Below the pieces are notes generated by a model. It was given only the letters and a program-made list of their open reading frames with translations. It did not search any database and was not told the origin of the DNA. Below, piece after piece: positions 34,652-42,825 of a stretch of 64,000 nt of DNA. Source of the stretch: Hyphomicrobiales bacterium (GTDB lineage Bacteria; Pseudomonadota; Alphaproteobacteria; Rhizobiales; Rhizobiaceae); the NCBI GenBank assembly GCA_900472395.1, contig UCHV01000025.1, positions 1 to 64,000 on the forward strand, in the 5' to 3' direction. Each line of letters begins with the position of its first letter. Positions within the stretch are counted from its first letter, which is position 1. The translations under genes were made by a program, and so were the position numbers.

Positions 34652-35932
34652 ATGCAACAGAGCTATCTCACCGACATCGCCAACTGGCACAACGGTTCTG
34701 GCGTCAAGGGCATTCCGTCGATCTGCTCGGCGCATCCGCTGGTCATCGAAGCCTCCATGCTGCATGCCATGAAGCAGGACGCCTATCTGCTGGTCGAAGC
34801 CACCTGCAACCAGGTCAATCAGGATGGTGGTTACACCGGCATGACGCCGGCAGATTTCCGCGCCTTTGCTGAAGATATTGCGAAGAAGGTCGGTTTCCCT
34901 GTCGAAAAGCTCATCCTCGGCGGCGACCATCTCGGCCCCAATCCGTGGAAGAACCTTCCCGCCGATGAGGCGATGGCTAAGGCCTGCGTGATGATCGAGG
35001 CCTTTGCGCTGGCCGGTTTCACCAAGCTGCATCTCGACACCAGCATGGGCTGCGCCGGTGAACCGGTCGCCCTGCCGGATGCGCTGACGGCCGAACGTGC
35101 TGCGCGTCTTGCAGCCGTGGCTGAAGCCGCATTGAAGGGCTCGGATGGCGTCAAGCCCGTCTACATCGTCGGCACCGAAGTGCCGATCCCGGGCGGTGCG
35201 ATGGAAGAGCTCGATGTGCTTGAAGTGACCAAGCCGGAATCCGCCCGCGAAACCATCGCCATCCACGCCAAGGCTTTTGAGGCTGCCGGCGTATCCGACG
35301 CCTTCTCGCGCGTTGTCGGCGCCGTCGTTCAGCCGGGTGTCGAATACGGCAATGAGAACGTTATTCCTTATGAGCCGGAAAAGGCCAAGGCGCTGAGCGC
35401 CACGCTGTCTGACATGCCGGGCATGGTGTTCGAAGCGCATTCCACCGATTACCAGACCCGCGAAATGCTGCGACAGCTGGTTCTGGATGGTTTTGCCATC
35501 CTGAAAGTCGGTCCGGGCCTCACCTTCGCACTGCGCGAAGCCTTTTACGGCCTCGACCAGATCGCCGAATTCCTGTTTGCCGGCAAACGTTCCGAAACGC
35601 TAATTGCGACCGTCGAACGCGTGCTGACGGCGGATCCTAAGAACTGGGACAAATATTACCACGGTACGGAAGCCGATAAGCACATCCAGCGCCATTTCAG
35701 CTATAGCGATCGTATCCGTTATTACTGGCCGCACCCGGAAATCGACGCTGCCGTCAAGGCGCTGTTTGAAGTGCTGGATGGCGTTGAAATCCCCGAAACG
35801 CTGATCAGCCAGTATCTCGCCGGCGCCTATGTTTCCGTGCGTGATGGCAAGGTGCAGCCGAATGCCCGCGCACTGGCGCTTGCCGCCGTCGATCGTGTGC
35901 TGGAAGACTATTTCGAAGCCTGCCGCGCGTAA
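34652..35932 (+). CDS. PF08013 family, probable D-tagatose-6-phosphate 4-epimerase
   Basis: The 426-residue TIM-barrel protein matches GatZ/KbaZ: GIPSICSAHPLVIEASM, LLVEATCNQVNQDGGYTGMTP, LILGGDHLGPNPW, HLDTSMGCAGEP. GatZ was long called a non-catalytic aldolase subunit, but the Agrobacterium family member was shown to be a tagatose-6-phosphate 4-epimerase that forms fructose 6-phosphate. No GatY-type aldolase lies nearby, which supports the epimerase role. I chose the ATG at 34652 because AAGGAA is properly spaced for it; 34643 is too close. A GCCGCGC / GCGCGGC hairpin (35922-35941) overlaps the stop. Confidence 0.84.
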   Translation: MQQSYLTDIANWHNGSGVKGIPSICSAHPLVIEASMLHAMKQDAYLLVEATCNQVNQDGGYTGMTPADFRAFAEDIAKKVGFPVEKLILGGDHLGPNPWKNLPADEAMAKACVMIEAFALAGFTKLHLDTSMGCAGEPVALPDALTAERAARLAAVAEAALKGSDGVKPVYIVGTEVPIPGGAMEELDVLEVTKPESARETIAIHAKAFEAAGVSDAFSRVVGAVVQPGVEYGNENVIPYEPEKAKALSATLSDMPGMVFEAHSTDYQTREMLRQLVLDGFAILKVGPGLTFALREAFYGLDQIAEFLFAGKRSETLIATVERVLTADPKNWDKYYHGTEADKHIQRHFSYSDRIRYYWPHPEIDAAVKALFEVLDGVEIPETLISQYLAGAYVSVRDGKVQPNARALALAAVDRVLEDYFEACRA

Positions 35933-36014
35933 AAGCGCGGCTTGCACCGGCGCAGGAGTTTTGATTGAACTGCGTCGATAATTTCAATCGATTAGCAATG
36001 CGGGTGGGACGCCA

Positions 36015-37076
36015 ATGTCAGATAAACCCATCGGGGAGTCCATCAAGACACCCATCAAGACGATGGAGGACTTTTCCGAGTTTGTCGGACTGTCCCGCCC
36101 GACCGTGTCCAAGTTTTTCAATGATCCGAGTTCCGTGCGTGCCAAGACGCGGGGCCTCATCGAGGCGGCGCTGAAGGAAAGCGGGTTTCGGCCGAACATG
36201 TTCGCCGTCAATCTCAACCGCCGGCGCAGTAATATCATCGGCATCATCATCCCGAATTCGACGGACCCTTTCTACATGGCGTTGACACGCCGGGTCGAGC
36301 TGATCGCCAACGCTGCGGGGTTTCTGGCCTTCGTGTTATCCTCCGATGGCAATGCCGAGATCGAGGCAAAGGCCATCGAGACGTTGAAATCGATGAACGT
36401 CGCCGGTGCCATCATCGCGCCGCTCGGCGTACAGTCGCAGCACGAGACGCTGAAGGCGCTTGGGGAATCCATCGCGCTTGTCTATGTGGACTCGCCGCTG
36501 GACGAGACCTCGCCCTTTGTCGGCACCAACAACCGCCAGAGTTTTCAGCTGATCGTCGATTATCTCGTCCGCTCAGGCGAGCCGCCCTGTTACCTCGGCA
36601 TGCCGCCGGTCAACACCAATGCCGCCACGCGCGAAACCGCCTATATGGAAGCCATGCGCCAGCTGAAGATGGAGCCGGTGGTCTTGGCAACCACGCATGA
36701 CGGCAGTTGGGATTTCGAACGTTTTGGTTACGAGGAGACGTCGCGTTTTCTCAGTACCGGCGGCTTCCCGACCAAGACAATTCTCTGCGCCAACGACCGT
36801 GTCGCCTTCGGTGCTATTTCGGCAGCCTATCAGCACGGCTTGAAGATCGGCCAGTCTGCCGCAAGCGACATCCGCATTGCGGGCCACGATGATCATCCGC
36901 TGTCGCGTTATGCCTGCCCGCCGATCACCACGGTGGCGCAGAATTATAACGAGATCGGCCGGCTGGCGATGGAGCTTCTGTTCCGCAAGCTGGATGAGAT
37001 GGAAGGCGCGGAGCCGACCACCGAGAGCGAACGCATCCTGCTCAATGCGGAAATCATGCTGCGGGAATCGGCCTGA
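36015..37076 (+). CDS. LacI-family regulator of the tagatose-type operon
   Basis: A 353-residue repressor with an N-terminal HTH (EDFSEFVGLSRPTVSKFFN, preceded by an unusual 17-residue extension) and a sugar-binding domain (NIIGIIIPNSTDPFYMALTRRVE, then ILCANDRVAFGAISA). It ends the operon, 82 nt after the epimerase. The upstream 18-bp palindrome at 29983-30000 is a candidate operator. The inducer is probably the imported sugar or its phosphate. Confidence 0.88.
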   Translation: MSDKPIGESIKTPIKTMEDFSEFVGLSRPTVSKFFNDPSSVRAKTRGLIEAALKESGFRPNMFAVNLNRRRSNIIGIIIPNSTDPFYMALTRRVELIANAAGFLAFVLSSDGNAEIEAKAIETLKSMNVAGAIIAPLGVQSQHETLKALGESIALVYVDSPLDETSPFVGTNNRQSFQLIVDYLVRSGEPPCYLGMPPVNTNAATRETAYMEAMRQLKMEPVVLATTHDGSWDFERFGYEETSRFLSTGGFPTKTILCANDRVAFGAISAAYQHGLKIGQSAASDIRIAGHDDHPLSRYACPPITTVAQNYNEIGRLAMELLFRKLDEMEGAEPTTESERILLNAEIMLRESA

Positions 37077-37094
37077 CGTTTCGTCAGGCCTTTC
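37070..37094 (+). terminator. Terminator of the tagatose-type operon
   Basis: Perfect 9-bp stem (GGCCTGACG / CGTCAGGCC, TTT loop) followed by TTTC. It embeds the lacI-type stop codon and separates it from the convergent Crp-type gene. Confidence 0.75.
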
Positions 37095-37100
37095 GAGATA

Positions 37101-37820
37101 TTACGGACGTGTACCGATCAGCCGCTCGTATTCCTTTTCGCATTCGCCATAAACATCATGCGCAAAAGCTTCCAGTGCGGCCCTGTCGCGCACGATGATG
37201 ACGCCGCGCTCCGAATAGATCAGCTTTTTGCCTTCCAGCATGTGAAGCGCCGTGGTCACGCTCGGGCGGCGCACCGCCAGCATGATCGAAAGGAATTCGT
37301 GGGTGAGGCTGATCTCGTTGCCATCGGTGCGATCGTGGCACATCAGGATCCAGCGGGCCAGCCGCTCGTCGATATGGTGCACGGCGTTGGAAAGCGCCGT
37401 ATAGGCGCTCTGCACTGCCAATGCCTGCGCATAGCGGGCGAGAAGACCCTGCAGATCGCGATCCTCGTGGATGAGCGCCTGTAGCGTCTCGCAAGGGATG
37501 CGGTAGGCTTCGCCCTGAACCTGCATGAAGATGGAATAAGGGTCGTGGCCGGCATCCAGCACCAGCGAGGCGGGCGTCATGCCATCGCGGCCGATCACGC
37601 CGATCTCGGTTTGCTGACCTTCGGGGGATCGGGCAACGATCGAGGCTATGCCGGCTTCGGGGAAATAGGCGTAAGGACAGGCTTCGTTCGGTTTGGAAAG
37701 TTCGAAGCTGCGGGGCAACTCAACCCATTCGAGTGTTTCGCCCAGCCGGGCAAAGCTGTCGGCGGACATCAATCGGAGCAGGTTGTTCCGAATTATGTCT
37801 TGCCGTATCTCGCCCATCAA
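37101..37820 (-). CDS. Crp/Fnr-family regulator (copy 1)
   Basis: A 239-residue protein with an N-terminal cupin-like sensor barrel (about 15-120) and a C-terminal Crp helix-turn-helix (ISLTHEFLSIMLAVRRPSVTTALHMLEGKKLIY). The sensor has EIGVIGRDGMTPAS where Crp has its cAMP loop, and the Fnr N-terminal cysteines are absent, so the signal is unknown. It is closely similar to the protein at 38384-39088 over most of its length and faces away from the receiver gene between them. Confidence 0.85.
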   Translation of the reverse strand: MMGEIRQDIIRNNLLRLMSADSFARLGETLEWVELPRSFELSKPNEACPYAYFPEAGIASIVARSPEGQQTEIGVIGRDGMTPASLVLDAGHDPYSIFMQVQGEAYRIPCETLQALIHEDRDLQGLLARYAQALAVQSAYTALSNAVHHIDERLARWILMCHDRTDGNEISLTHEFLSIMLAVRRPSVTTALHMLEGKKLIYSERGVIIVRDRAALEAFAHDVYGECEKEYERLIGTRP

Positions 37821-37993
37821 TCATTCCCGAATGCAGTGCTTTTCGAAACGGCGACCGCCCCTCGTTGGTTCCATCTATGGCCATAGAATCCGGCAGGCAA
37901 CCCGCGGAGATGGATCGGTACGGTATCAGACACAATAGGATTATTACCTTTGAGAACGCTAGATTACTTCCTTATGCAACATCGGTCGAATTT

Positions 37994-38374
37994 ATGAATG
38001 TGTCTCCGAGCCGACCTGTCCTGCTTCTTGAAGATCAACCTCTGATCGCGCTTGATCTTGAAGAGTTGCTGATGGAAGCCGGCATGGAGGAAATCATCTG
38101 CTTGCGTTCAGTGGATGAGGGACTTGCGTGGCTGGAACAAACGCTGCCATCTGTCATCGTTGTTGACTATCATCTGAGCGACGGCGCCAGTTTCTCGATC
38201 CTTGAGCTGGCTAAAAAACGCGGCATTCCGTGCGTTGTCCATTCTGCCGTTCCAATGCCGGACGACGTCGATCGGAGTTTGATTGACGGCATGCCGTGGC
38301 TGGACAAGCCGAGCGACCCCAAAATTTTCGTCGAAACGGTACTGTCTGCTCGTTCAGGGCAAGCCGGCAGTTAA
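37994..38374 (+). CDS. Stand-alone response-regulator receiver protein
   Basis: The 126-residue protein is a receiver domain alone: acidic pocket E13-D14, phospho-acceptor D58 (VVDYH), switch S84 and K105 in DKP. It has no output domain, so it would act by protein contact or as a phosphate sink. No histidine kinase is adjacent. It lies between two paralogous Crp/Fnr genes. The start is uncertain: 37994 fits the domain edge but has a weak ribosome site; an in-frame ATG at 37910 follows GGAG. Confidence 0.8.
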   Translation: MNVSPSRPVLLLEDQPLIALDLEELLMEAGMEEIICLRSVDEGLAWLEQTLPSVIVVDYHLSDGASFSILELAKKRGIPCVVHSAVPMPDDVDRSLIDGMPWLDKPSDPKIFVETVLSARSGQAGS

Positions 38375-38383
38375 GCGGTTGCT

Positions 38384-39088
38384 TCAACGCTGGCGGAAGT
38401 CTCCCAGCAGCCTTGCATATTCGTGCTCGCTCGTTCCATAGGCGTCAGCCGCAAACGCTTCCAGGGCCACACGGTCGCGCACTATGATTGTGGCACGATG
38501 CGAATAGATCAGCTTGTTGCCTTCCAGCACATGCAGCGCGGTCGTCACGCTCGGACGGCGCACGGCCAGCATGATCGACAGAAACTCGTGGGTCAGCGAC
38601 ATCTGGTCACCACCCAGTCGGTCGTGGCACATCAGAACCCAGCGCGCCAGGCGCTCATCGACAGTATGGACGGCATTGGAAAGCGCTGTCGTGGCAGCTT
38701 GCGCGGTAAAGACCTGCGCCCAACGCAAAAGCAGCTTGTGCAGGTGAGGGCGCTCCTCCATCAGTTCGACAAGCTTCGTGCGCAATATTCTATATCCCCG
38801 GCCGTCTACCTGCATGACCACGCGATAGGGATTGCTGAGCGCACCCAGAACGGCTGAGGCAGGGCTCATCCCCTCACGGCCAAAAACGCCGATCTCGGTC
38901 TGGTGGCCTTCCGGGGAAACGATGACAGTCGAACCGATGCCGTCGGTTGGAAAATAACAGTAGACAGTCTCCTCGCCAGGCAGCGAAAGCTCCAGTTTCT
39001 GCGGCAAGTCGACTTCTTCCAGCCATGGCCTGACGTCTTCGAGATCGTGAGGACCGAGAGACGCCAGAAGGCGATTGGGCATGGACAT
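38384..39088 (-). CDS. Crp/Fnr-family regulator (copy 2)
   Basis: The 234-residue paralogue of the regulator at 37101-37820 shares blocks such as HQTEIGVFGREGMSPAS, ATTALSNAVHTVDERLARWVLMCHDR and SLTHEFLSIMLAVRRPSVTTALHVLEG. It has the same sensor and HTH layout. The start at 39088 follows AAGGACG. It converges on the receiver gene with a 9-bp gap and shares a 388-bp upstream region with rutE. Confidence 0.86.
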   Translation of the reverse strand: MSMPNRLLASLGPHDLEDVRPWLEEVDLPQKLELSLPGEETVYCYFPTDGIGSTVIVSPEGHQTEIGVFGREGMSPASAVLGALSNPYRVVMQVDGRGYRILRTKLVELMEERPHLHKLLLRWAQVFTAQAATTALSNAVHTVDERLARWVLMCHDRLGGDQMSLTHEFLSIMLAVRRPSVTTALHVLEGNKLIYSHRATIIVRDRVALEAFAADAYGTSEHEYARLLGDFRQR

Positions 39089-39476
39089 CGGTTTCGTCCT
39101 TTTCGGGCGATCAGCCGGGTGTGTGGGGCGCTGTCTGGATCGTATAACGTTGGAGATGCTGATCCGTGCCATTTCGTGAAGCAATTCTGCTCTTGCCGAC
39201 CAACGGTTGGTGGGCGCAGAGAAAATTGCGTTATGCAATTTCTCCCACAACATTCCGGCCGAATTGGCGTTCCGGTCTGTGTTTCTTCATTTCGCCCGTC
39301 ATATGGCAGAAATTTCTCCACCTCTCTCAAGTCGGGAACGATTTGCGCTTCGACATCTGGCAGGGGGGTAGAATATTTTAAGGTGCGCTGCAGCATCCGC
39401 TGTGGCACCCTATTGTTTTCAGGTTTGGCCGCGCCGCTTTTTCCTTCCCTTGCCGCCGATAAATTCAGGATCCCCG
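39089..39476. other. 388-bp divergent intergenic region between Crp-type gene and rutE
   Basis: No gene recognised. Two symmetric sites are visible: ACCAACGGTTGGT at 39199-39211 and AAATTGCGTTATGCAATTT at 39223-39241 (7-bp arms). Either could bind the Crp-type regulator or another factor controlling rutEF. Confidence 0.5.
39223..39241. promoter_or_regulatory. 19-bp inverted repeat, candidate operator
   Basis: AAATTGC and GCAATTT arms around GTTAT, roughly midway between the Crp-type gene and rutE. Size and symmetry fit a dimeric regulator. Confidence 0.4.
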
Positions 39477-40073
39477 ATGACTGACATAGTTGACCAGCAC
39501 GCGCTCGATACGCTGTTTCTTTCCGCCCGCTCCCAGAACGGCTGGCTGCCCGGCGAAGTATCGGATGAAACGCTGGTGAAACTCTACGATCTGGTGAAGA
39601 TGGGACCGACTTCGGCCAACTGCTCTCCTGCCCGTTTTGTCTTCGTCAAAGGCCCGGCCGCCAAGGAACGGCTGAAGCCGGCTCTGTCATCCGGCAATCT
39701 TGAAAAGACGATGGCTGCGCCGGTAACGGTGATCGCCGCCTTCGATGCCGAGTTTTATGAAAAGCTGCCGCAGCTTTTTCCGCACGCGGATGCGAAAAGC
39801 TGGTTCACATCCAGCCCGGCTGCGGCGGAAGAAACAGCTTTCCGCAACGGCACCTTGCAGGCTGCCTACCTTATACTGGCCGCCCGCGCGCTCGGCCTCG
39901 ATGCCGGCCCGATGTCGGGTTTCGACAAGGCCAAGGTGGATGCCGAATTTTTCGCCGGCACGACATGGAAGTCGAATTTTCTCATCAGCCTTGGCCATGG
40001 CGACCCTGCCAAAGTATTCGCGCGTTTGCCGCGGCTGGATTTCTCCGAAGCCTGCCGGATTCTCGGAGAATGA
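39477..40073 (+). CDS. rutE: Malonic semialdehyde reductase RutE-type nitroreductase
   Basis: A 198-residue flavin nitroreductase-fold protein. Its blocks KMGPTSANCSPARFVFV, LKPALSSGNLEKTMAAPVT, FPHADAKSWFTSSP and GLDAGPMSGFDKAKVDAEFFAG follow remembered RutE nearly residue for residue. RutE reduces malonic semialdehyde to 3-hydroxypropionate at the end of the Rut pyrimidine pathway. Only rutF follows; the rutABCD genes are not in this window. Confidence 0.87.
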   Translation: MTDIVDQHALDTLFLSARSQNGWLPGEVSDETLVKLYDLVKMGPTSANCSPARFVFVKGPAAKERLKPALSSGNLEKTMAAPVTVIAAFDAEFYEKLPQLFPHADAKSWFTSSPAAAEETAFRNGTLQAAYLILAARALGLDAGPMSGFDKAKVDAEFFAGTTWKSNFLISLGHGDPAKVFARLPRLDFSEACRILGE

Positions 40074-40075
40074 GC

Positions 40076-40591
40076 ATGCAGGCACATCTCGTCTCACAGC
40101 CCGACGAAACTGCCGAGGAAACCCGCCGCGAAAACTATCGCGACGCCATGGCAAAGCTCGGTGCTGCGGTTCACATCGTCACCACGGCGGGTGCCGCCGG
40201 TCGTGCAGGTTTTGCCGCGACTGCGGTGTGCAGCGTTTCAGACAATCCCCCGACGCTTCTGGTCTGCCTCAACAAGGGGTCGAGCGCCTATTGGCCGGTC
40301 AAGGGTAACGGGACGCTTTGCGTCAATGTGCTTTCGTCCGAGCATCGGGAACTGAGCGGCCTGTTCGGCGGAAAAACCCCGGTGGAGGAGCGTTTTGCCG
40401 GCGCCACCTGGACGGAACTGCCTTCCGGAAGTCTGGCGCTCGATGGTGCGCTTGCATCGTTCGATTGCGAGATCACTTCCGTTGCCGATGGCCATAGCCA
40501 CGATATTCTCATCTGCCGTGTTCTTGAGACGCAGGTGAATGAGGGCGGAAAGTCGTTGATCTATCTTAACCGCGGTTATCACACGGTTTGA
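40076..40591 (+). CDS. rutF: RutF-type flavin reductase
   Basis: A 171-residue flavin-reductase-like protein with the FMN-binding pattern AKLGAAVHIVTTAGAAGRAGFAATAVCSVSDNPPTLLVCLNK and a C-terminal GYHTV. RutF supplies reduced flavin to the monooxygenase RutA. I prefer the ATG at 40076, which has GGAG at a normal distance, over the overlapping ATG at 40070. Without rutA next to it, it may serve another monooxygenase or one encoded elsewhere. Confidence 0.84.
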   Translation: MQAHLVSQPDETAEETRRENYRDAMAKLGAAVHIVTTAGAAGRAGFAATAVCSVSDNPPTLLVCLNKGSSAYWPVKGNGTLCVNVLSSEHRELSGLFGGKTPVEERFAGATWTELPSGSLALDGALASFDCEITSVADGHSHDILICRVLETQVNEGGKSLIYLNRGYHTV

Positions 40592-41380
40592 TCAGCCGTC
40601 GAAGCCAAGGCTTTTCGAGGCTGTCTGGCCCGCTTCCAGCAAAATCCTGACATAGGTGGATTTGCGGGCCGGATCGAAACGGAACAGCGGAAATGAAATG
40701 CTGATCGCGGCGATCGATTTGCCCAGATGGTCGCGGATCGGCACGGCCATGCAGCGCACGCCGGCTTCGCTTTCCTCCACCTCTTCCGAATAACCGTCCT
40801 CGCGAATGCGGCTCAGCTGATCGCGCAATGCCTCGACATCGGTAATGGTTTTTGGGGCCATTTTCTCGAATGTCATTTTCGAGAGCCGGTCGGCAATTTC
40901 CGTCTCGTCGCGAAAGGCCAGAAGCGCCTTGCCGAGAGACGTGCTGTGCAACGGGTTGCGTTTGCCGAGCGGCGAATTCATCGACAGGTTATAGGCGCTG
41001 TCGTATTTGTGGATGTAAGCCACACGCTGCTCGCGCTCGTCCATGACGCCGAGATTGATGGCTTCGCCTGTTTCACGAGACAAGGTGCCCATGGCGCGGT
41101 CGGCGACCTGCAGAAGATGCGTCTGTCCTCGCAACGTGCGTGCCCCCAGCCCGAACAGCTTGAGCGTCAAACGGTATTTGTCGGTCTCTTCCTCCTGCTC
41201 CACATAACCGAGATCGACCATGGTCTGCAGCAGGCGGTGAGTCGTGGCCTTGGATGTCATCGCGTGCTGGGCAATGTCGGCAAGGCTGGAGCGGCCGTCG
41301 TCCGCCAGTGTCTCCAGCACCGAAAAGACTTTCAGCACCGCCGCCACATTATCGGGTTTGTTCCGCGAAACGTCAGACAT
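40592..41380 (-). CDS. kdgR: IclR-family regulator KdgR of pectin catabolism
   Basis: The 262-residue protein has an IclR winged helix (NVAAVLKVFSVLETLADDGRSSLADIAQ, SKATTHRLLQTMVDLGYVEQE) and effector domain (YIHKYDSAYNLSMNSPLGKRNPLHSTSLGKALLAF, AVPIRDHLGKSIAAISISFP). It follows enterobacterial KdgR along its length. KdgR represses pectin genes and is released by 2-keto-3-deoxygluconate. It is divergent from the GH105-GH4-importer operon, with candidate operators between them. Its stop codon abuts the convergent rutF stop. Confidence 0.88.
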   Translation of the reverse strand: MSDVSRNKPDNVAAVLKVFSVLETLADDGRSSLADIAQHAMTSKATTHRLLQTMVDLGYVEQEEETDKYRLTLKLFGLGARTLRGQTHLLQVADRAMGTLSRETGEAINLGVMDEREQRVAYIHKYDSAYNLSMNSPLGKRNPLHSTSLGKALLAFRDETEIADRLSKMTFEKMAPKTITDVEALRDQLSRIREDGYSEEVEESEAGVRCMAVPIRDHLGKSIAAISISFPLFRFDPARKSTYVRILLEAGQTASKSLGFDG

Positions 41381-41399
41381 TGATTGTTCCAGAAAAATT

Positions 41400-41418
41400 G
41401 AAATCACATTCTGAAATT
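41400..41418. promoter_or_regulatory. Candidate KdgR operator, copy 1 (imperfect)
   Basis: GAAATCACATTCTGAAATT, 20 bp before the kdgR start, matches the inverted repeat at 41548-41566 at 13 of 19 positions. Location suggests autoregulation. Confidence 0.4.
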
Positions 41419-41547
41419 GTTCAAAGCTTCTGTCAAGTTGACAATAATCCGGCAAATTTCCTTGAGATCCGGGCTTTCTGAAAAGCCTTAGCGAAAATAC
41501 GAAGGCCTATTGCATTTCATTTTTTTGTATGGTTCTTTCGCAAAATT

Positions 41548-41566
41548 GAAATCGCGTTCCGATTTC
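41548..41566. promoter_or_regulatory. Candidate KdgR operator, copy 2 (perfect inverted repeat)
   Basis: GAAATCG and CGATTTC arms with a 5-nt CGTTC centre, 42 bp before the GH105 start. A related copy lies before kdgR. Confidence 0.5.
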
Positions 41567-41607
41567 TTGCCGGACGAGGAGGTCCGGCCTTTTGGGAGGG
41601 TACGGCT

Positions 41608-42732
41608 TTGACGATGGATGTGCTGCTGCGGCAGAAGGATTACGTGGCGCCCAGACAAGAGGTGGTGCGCCTGATCCAGCGGCTTGCGGACAACCTCATC
41701 GCCATCGAGGACAAGACGGGTGAATTCCTGCTGCGGCTGGAAGACGGTCGCGTGATCGACACCAAAGGCTGGGCCGGCTGGGAGTGGACCCACGGCATCG
41801 GGCTCTATGGTCTCTTCAATTACTGGCAGCAGACCGGCGATGCGAAGACGCTGGATATCATTACCTCGTGGTTCGAGGCGCGCTTTGCCGAAGGCATGCC
41901 GACCAAGAACGTCAACACCGTCTGCCCTTTCCTGACGCTTGCCTGCCTTTATGAACTCAATCCCAATCCCGTCTGGAAATCCTATCTGGAGACATGGGCC
42001 GACTGGGTGATGTATGAAATGCCGCGCACCAGCGAAGGCGGCCTGCAGCATATCGTTTATAACAACGTCAATCATCAGCAGATGTGGGACGACACGCTGA
42101 TGATGAGCGTTTTGCCGCTCGCCAAGATCGGTCTTCTGCTCAATCGTCCGGACTATGTGGAAGAGGCCAAATATCAATTCCTCATCCACATCCAGTACCT
42201 GGCGGACCGCAAGAGCGGCCTGTGGTTTCACGGCTGGACTTTCGACGGCAATCACAATTTCGCCGATGCCCTCTGGGCGCGCGGCAATTCCTGGATCACC
42301 ATCGCCATCCCGGAATTCCTGGATCTGCTCGATCTGCCGGAAGGCGATGCTTTCCGCCGGCACCTGATCTCTACCTTGAAACGACAGGCGGAAACGCTGG
42401 CCGAGCGCCAGTCGGCCTCCGGCCTCTGGCATACATTGATCGACGATCCGCAGAGCTACGTGGAATCCTCTGCCGCGGCAGGCTTCGGTTACGGGCTGAT
42501 GAAGGCCGTGCGCAAGCGGTATCTGGGGGCAGAATATCTGCCTGTCGCCCAGCGCGCCATCGAAGGTGTTATCGGCCATATCGATGCGGCCGGAGAATTG
42601 CAGAACACCTCGTTCGGCACCGCCATGGGCGCGGATCTGGATTATTACCGCCAGGTCAAACTGACGGCGATGCCATATGGGCAGGCGATGGCGATCCTCT
42701 GCCTTTCCGAATACCTGCGTTCCTACATCTGA
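41608..42732 (+). CDS. GH105 unsaturated rhamnogalacturonyl/galacturonyl hydrolase
   Basis: A 374-residue (alpha/alpha)6-barrel enzyme with the GH105 pattern: GWAGWEWTHGIGLYGLFNYW, NHQQMWDDTLMMSVLPLA carrying the catalytic Asp, GLWFHGW, FADALWARGNSW and GLWHTLIDDPQSYVESSAAAGFGYGL. It removes the unsaturated uronate from the non-reducing end of pectin fragments. There is no signal peptide, so it acts in the cytoplasm after import. A GGGAGGG site 7 nt upstream selects the TTG at 41608 over the ATG at 41614. Confidence 0.9.
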   Translation: MTMDVLLRQKDYVAPRQEVVRLIQRLADNLIAIEDKTGEFLLRLEDGRVIDTKGWAGWEWTHGIGLYGLFNYWQQTGDAKTLDIITSWFEARFAEGMPTKNVNTVCPFLTLACLYELNPNPVWKSYLETWADWVMYEMPRTSEGGLQHIVYNNVNHQQMWDDTLMMSVLPLAKIGLLLNRPDYVEEAKYQFLIHIQYLADRKSGLWFHGWTFDGNHNFADALWARGNSWITIAIPEFLDLLDLPEGDAFRRHLISTLKRQAETLAERQSASGLWHTLIDDPQSYVESSAAAGFGYGLMKAVRKRYLGAEYLPVAQRAIEGVIGHIDAAGELQNTSFGTAMGADLDYYRQVKLTAMPYGQAMAILCLSEYLRSYI

Positions 42733-42825
42733 GGACCGGCCCGGTTTTCCGGGCTCTTGATGATCTGTTGAAGCGTCCCGGTATCGCGCCGGGTCGAAGC
42801 GATCTGTCTATTTCAGGAGAATGCC

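Noticed and set aside
34652..35932. Assignment of the PF08013 gene as a tagatose-bisphosphate aldolase subunit
   Set aside because: No GatY/KbaY catalytic aldolase is nearby, and the adjacent PfkB kinase matches the epimerase pathway described in Agrobacterium.
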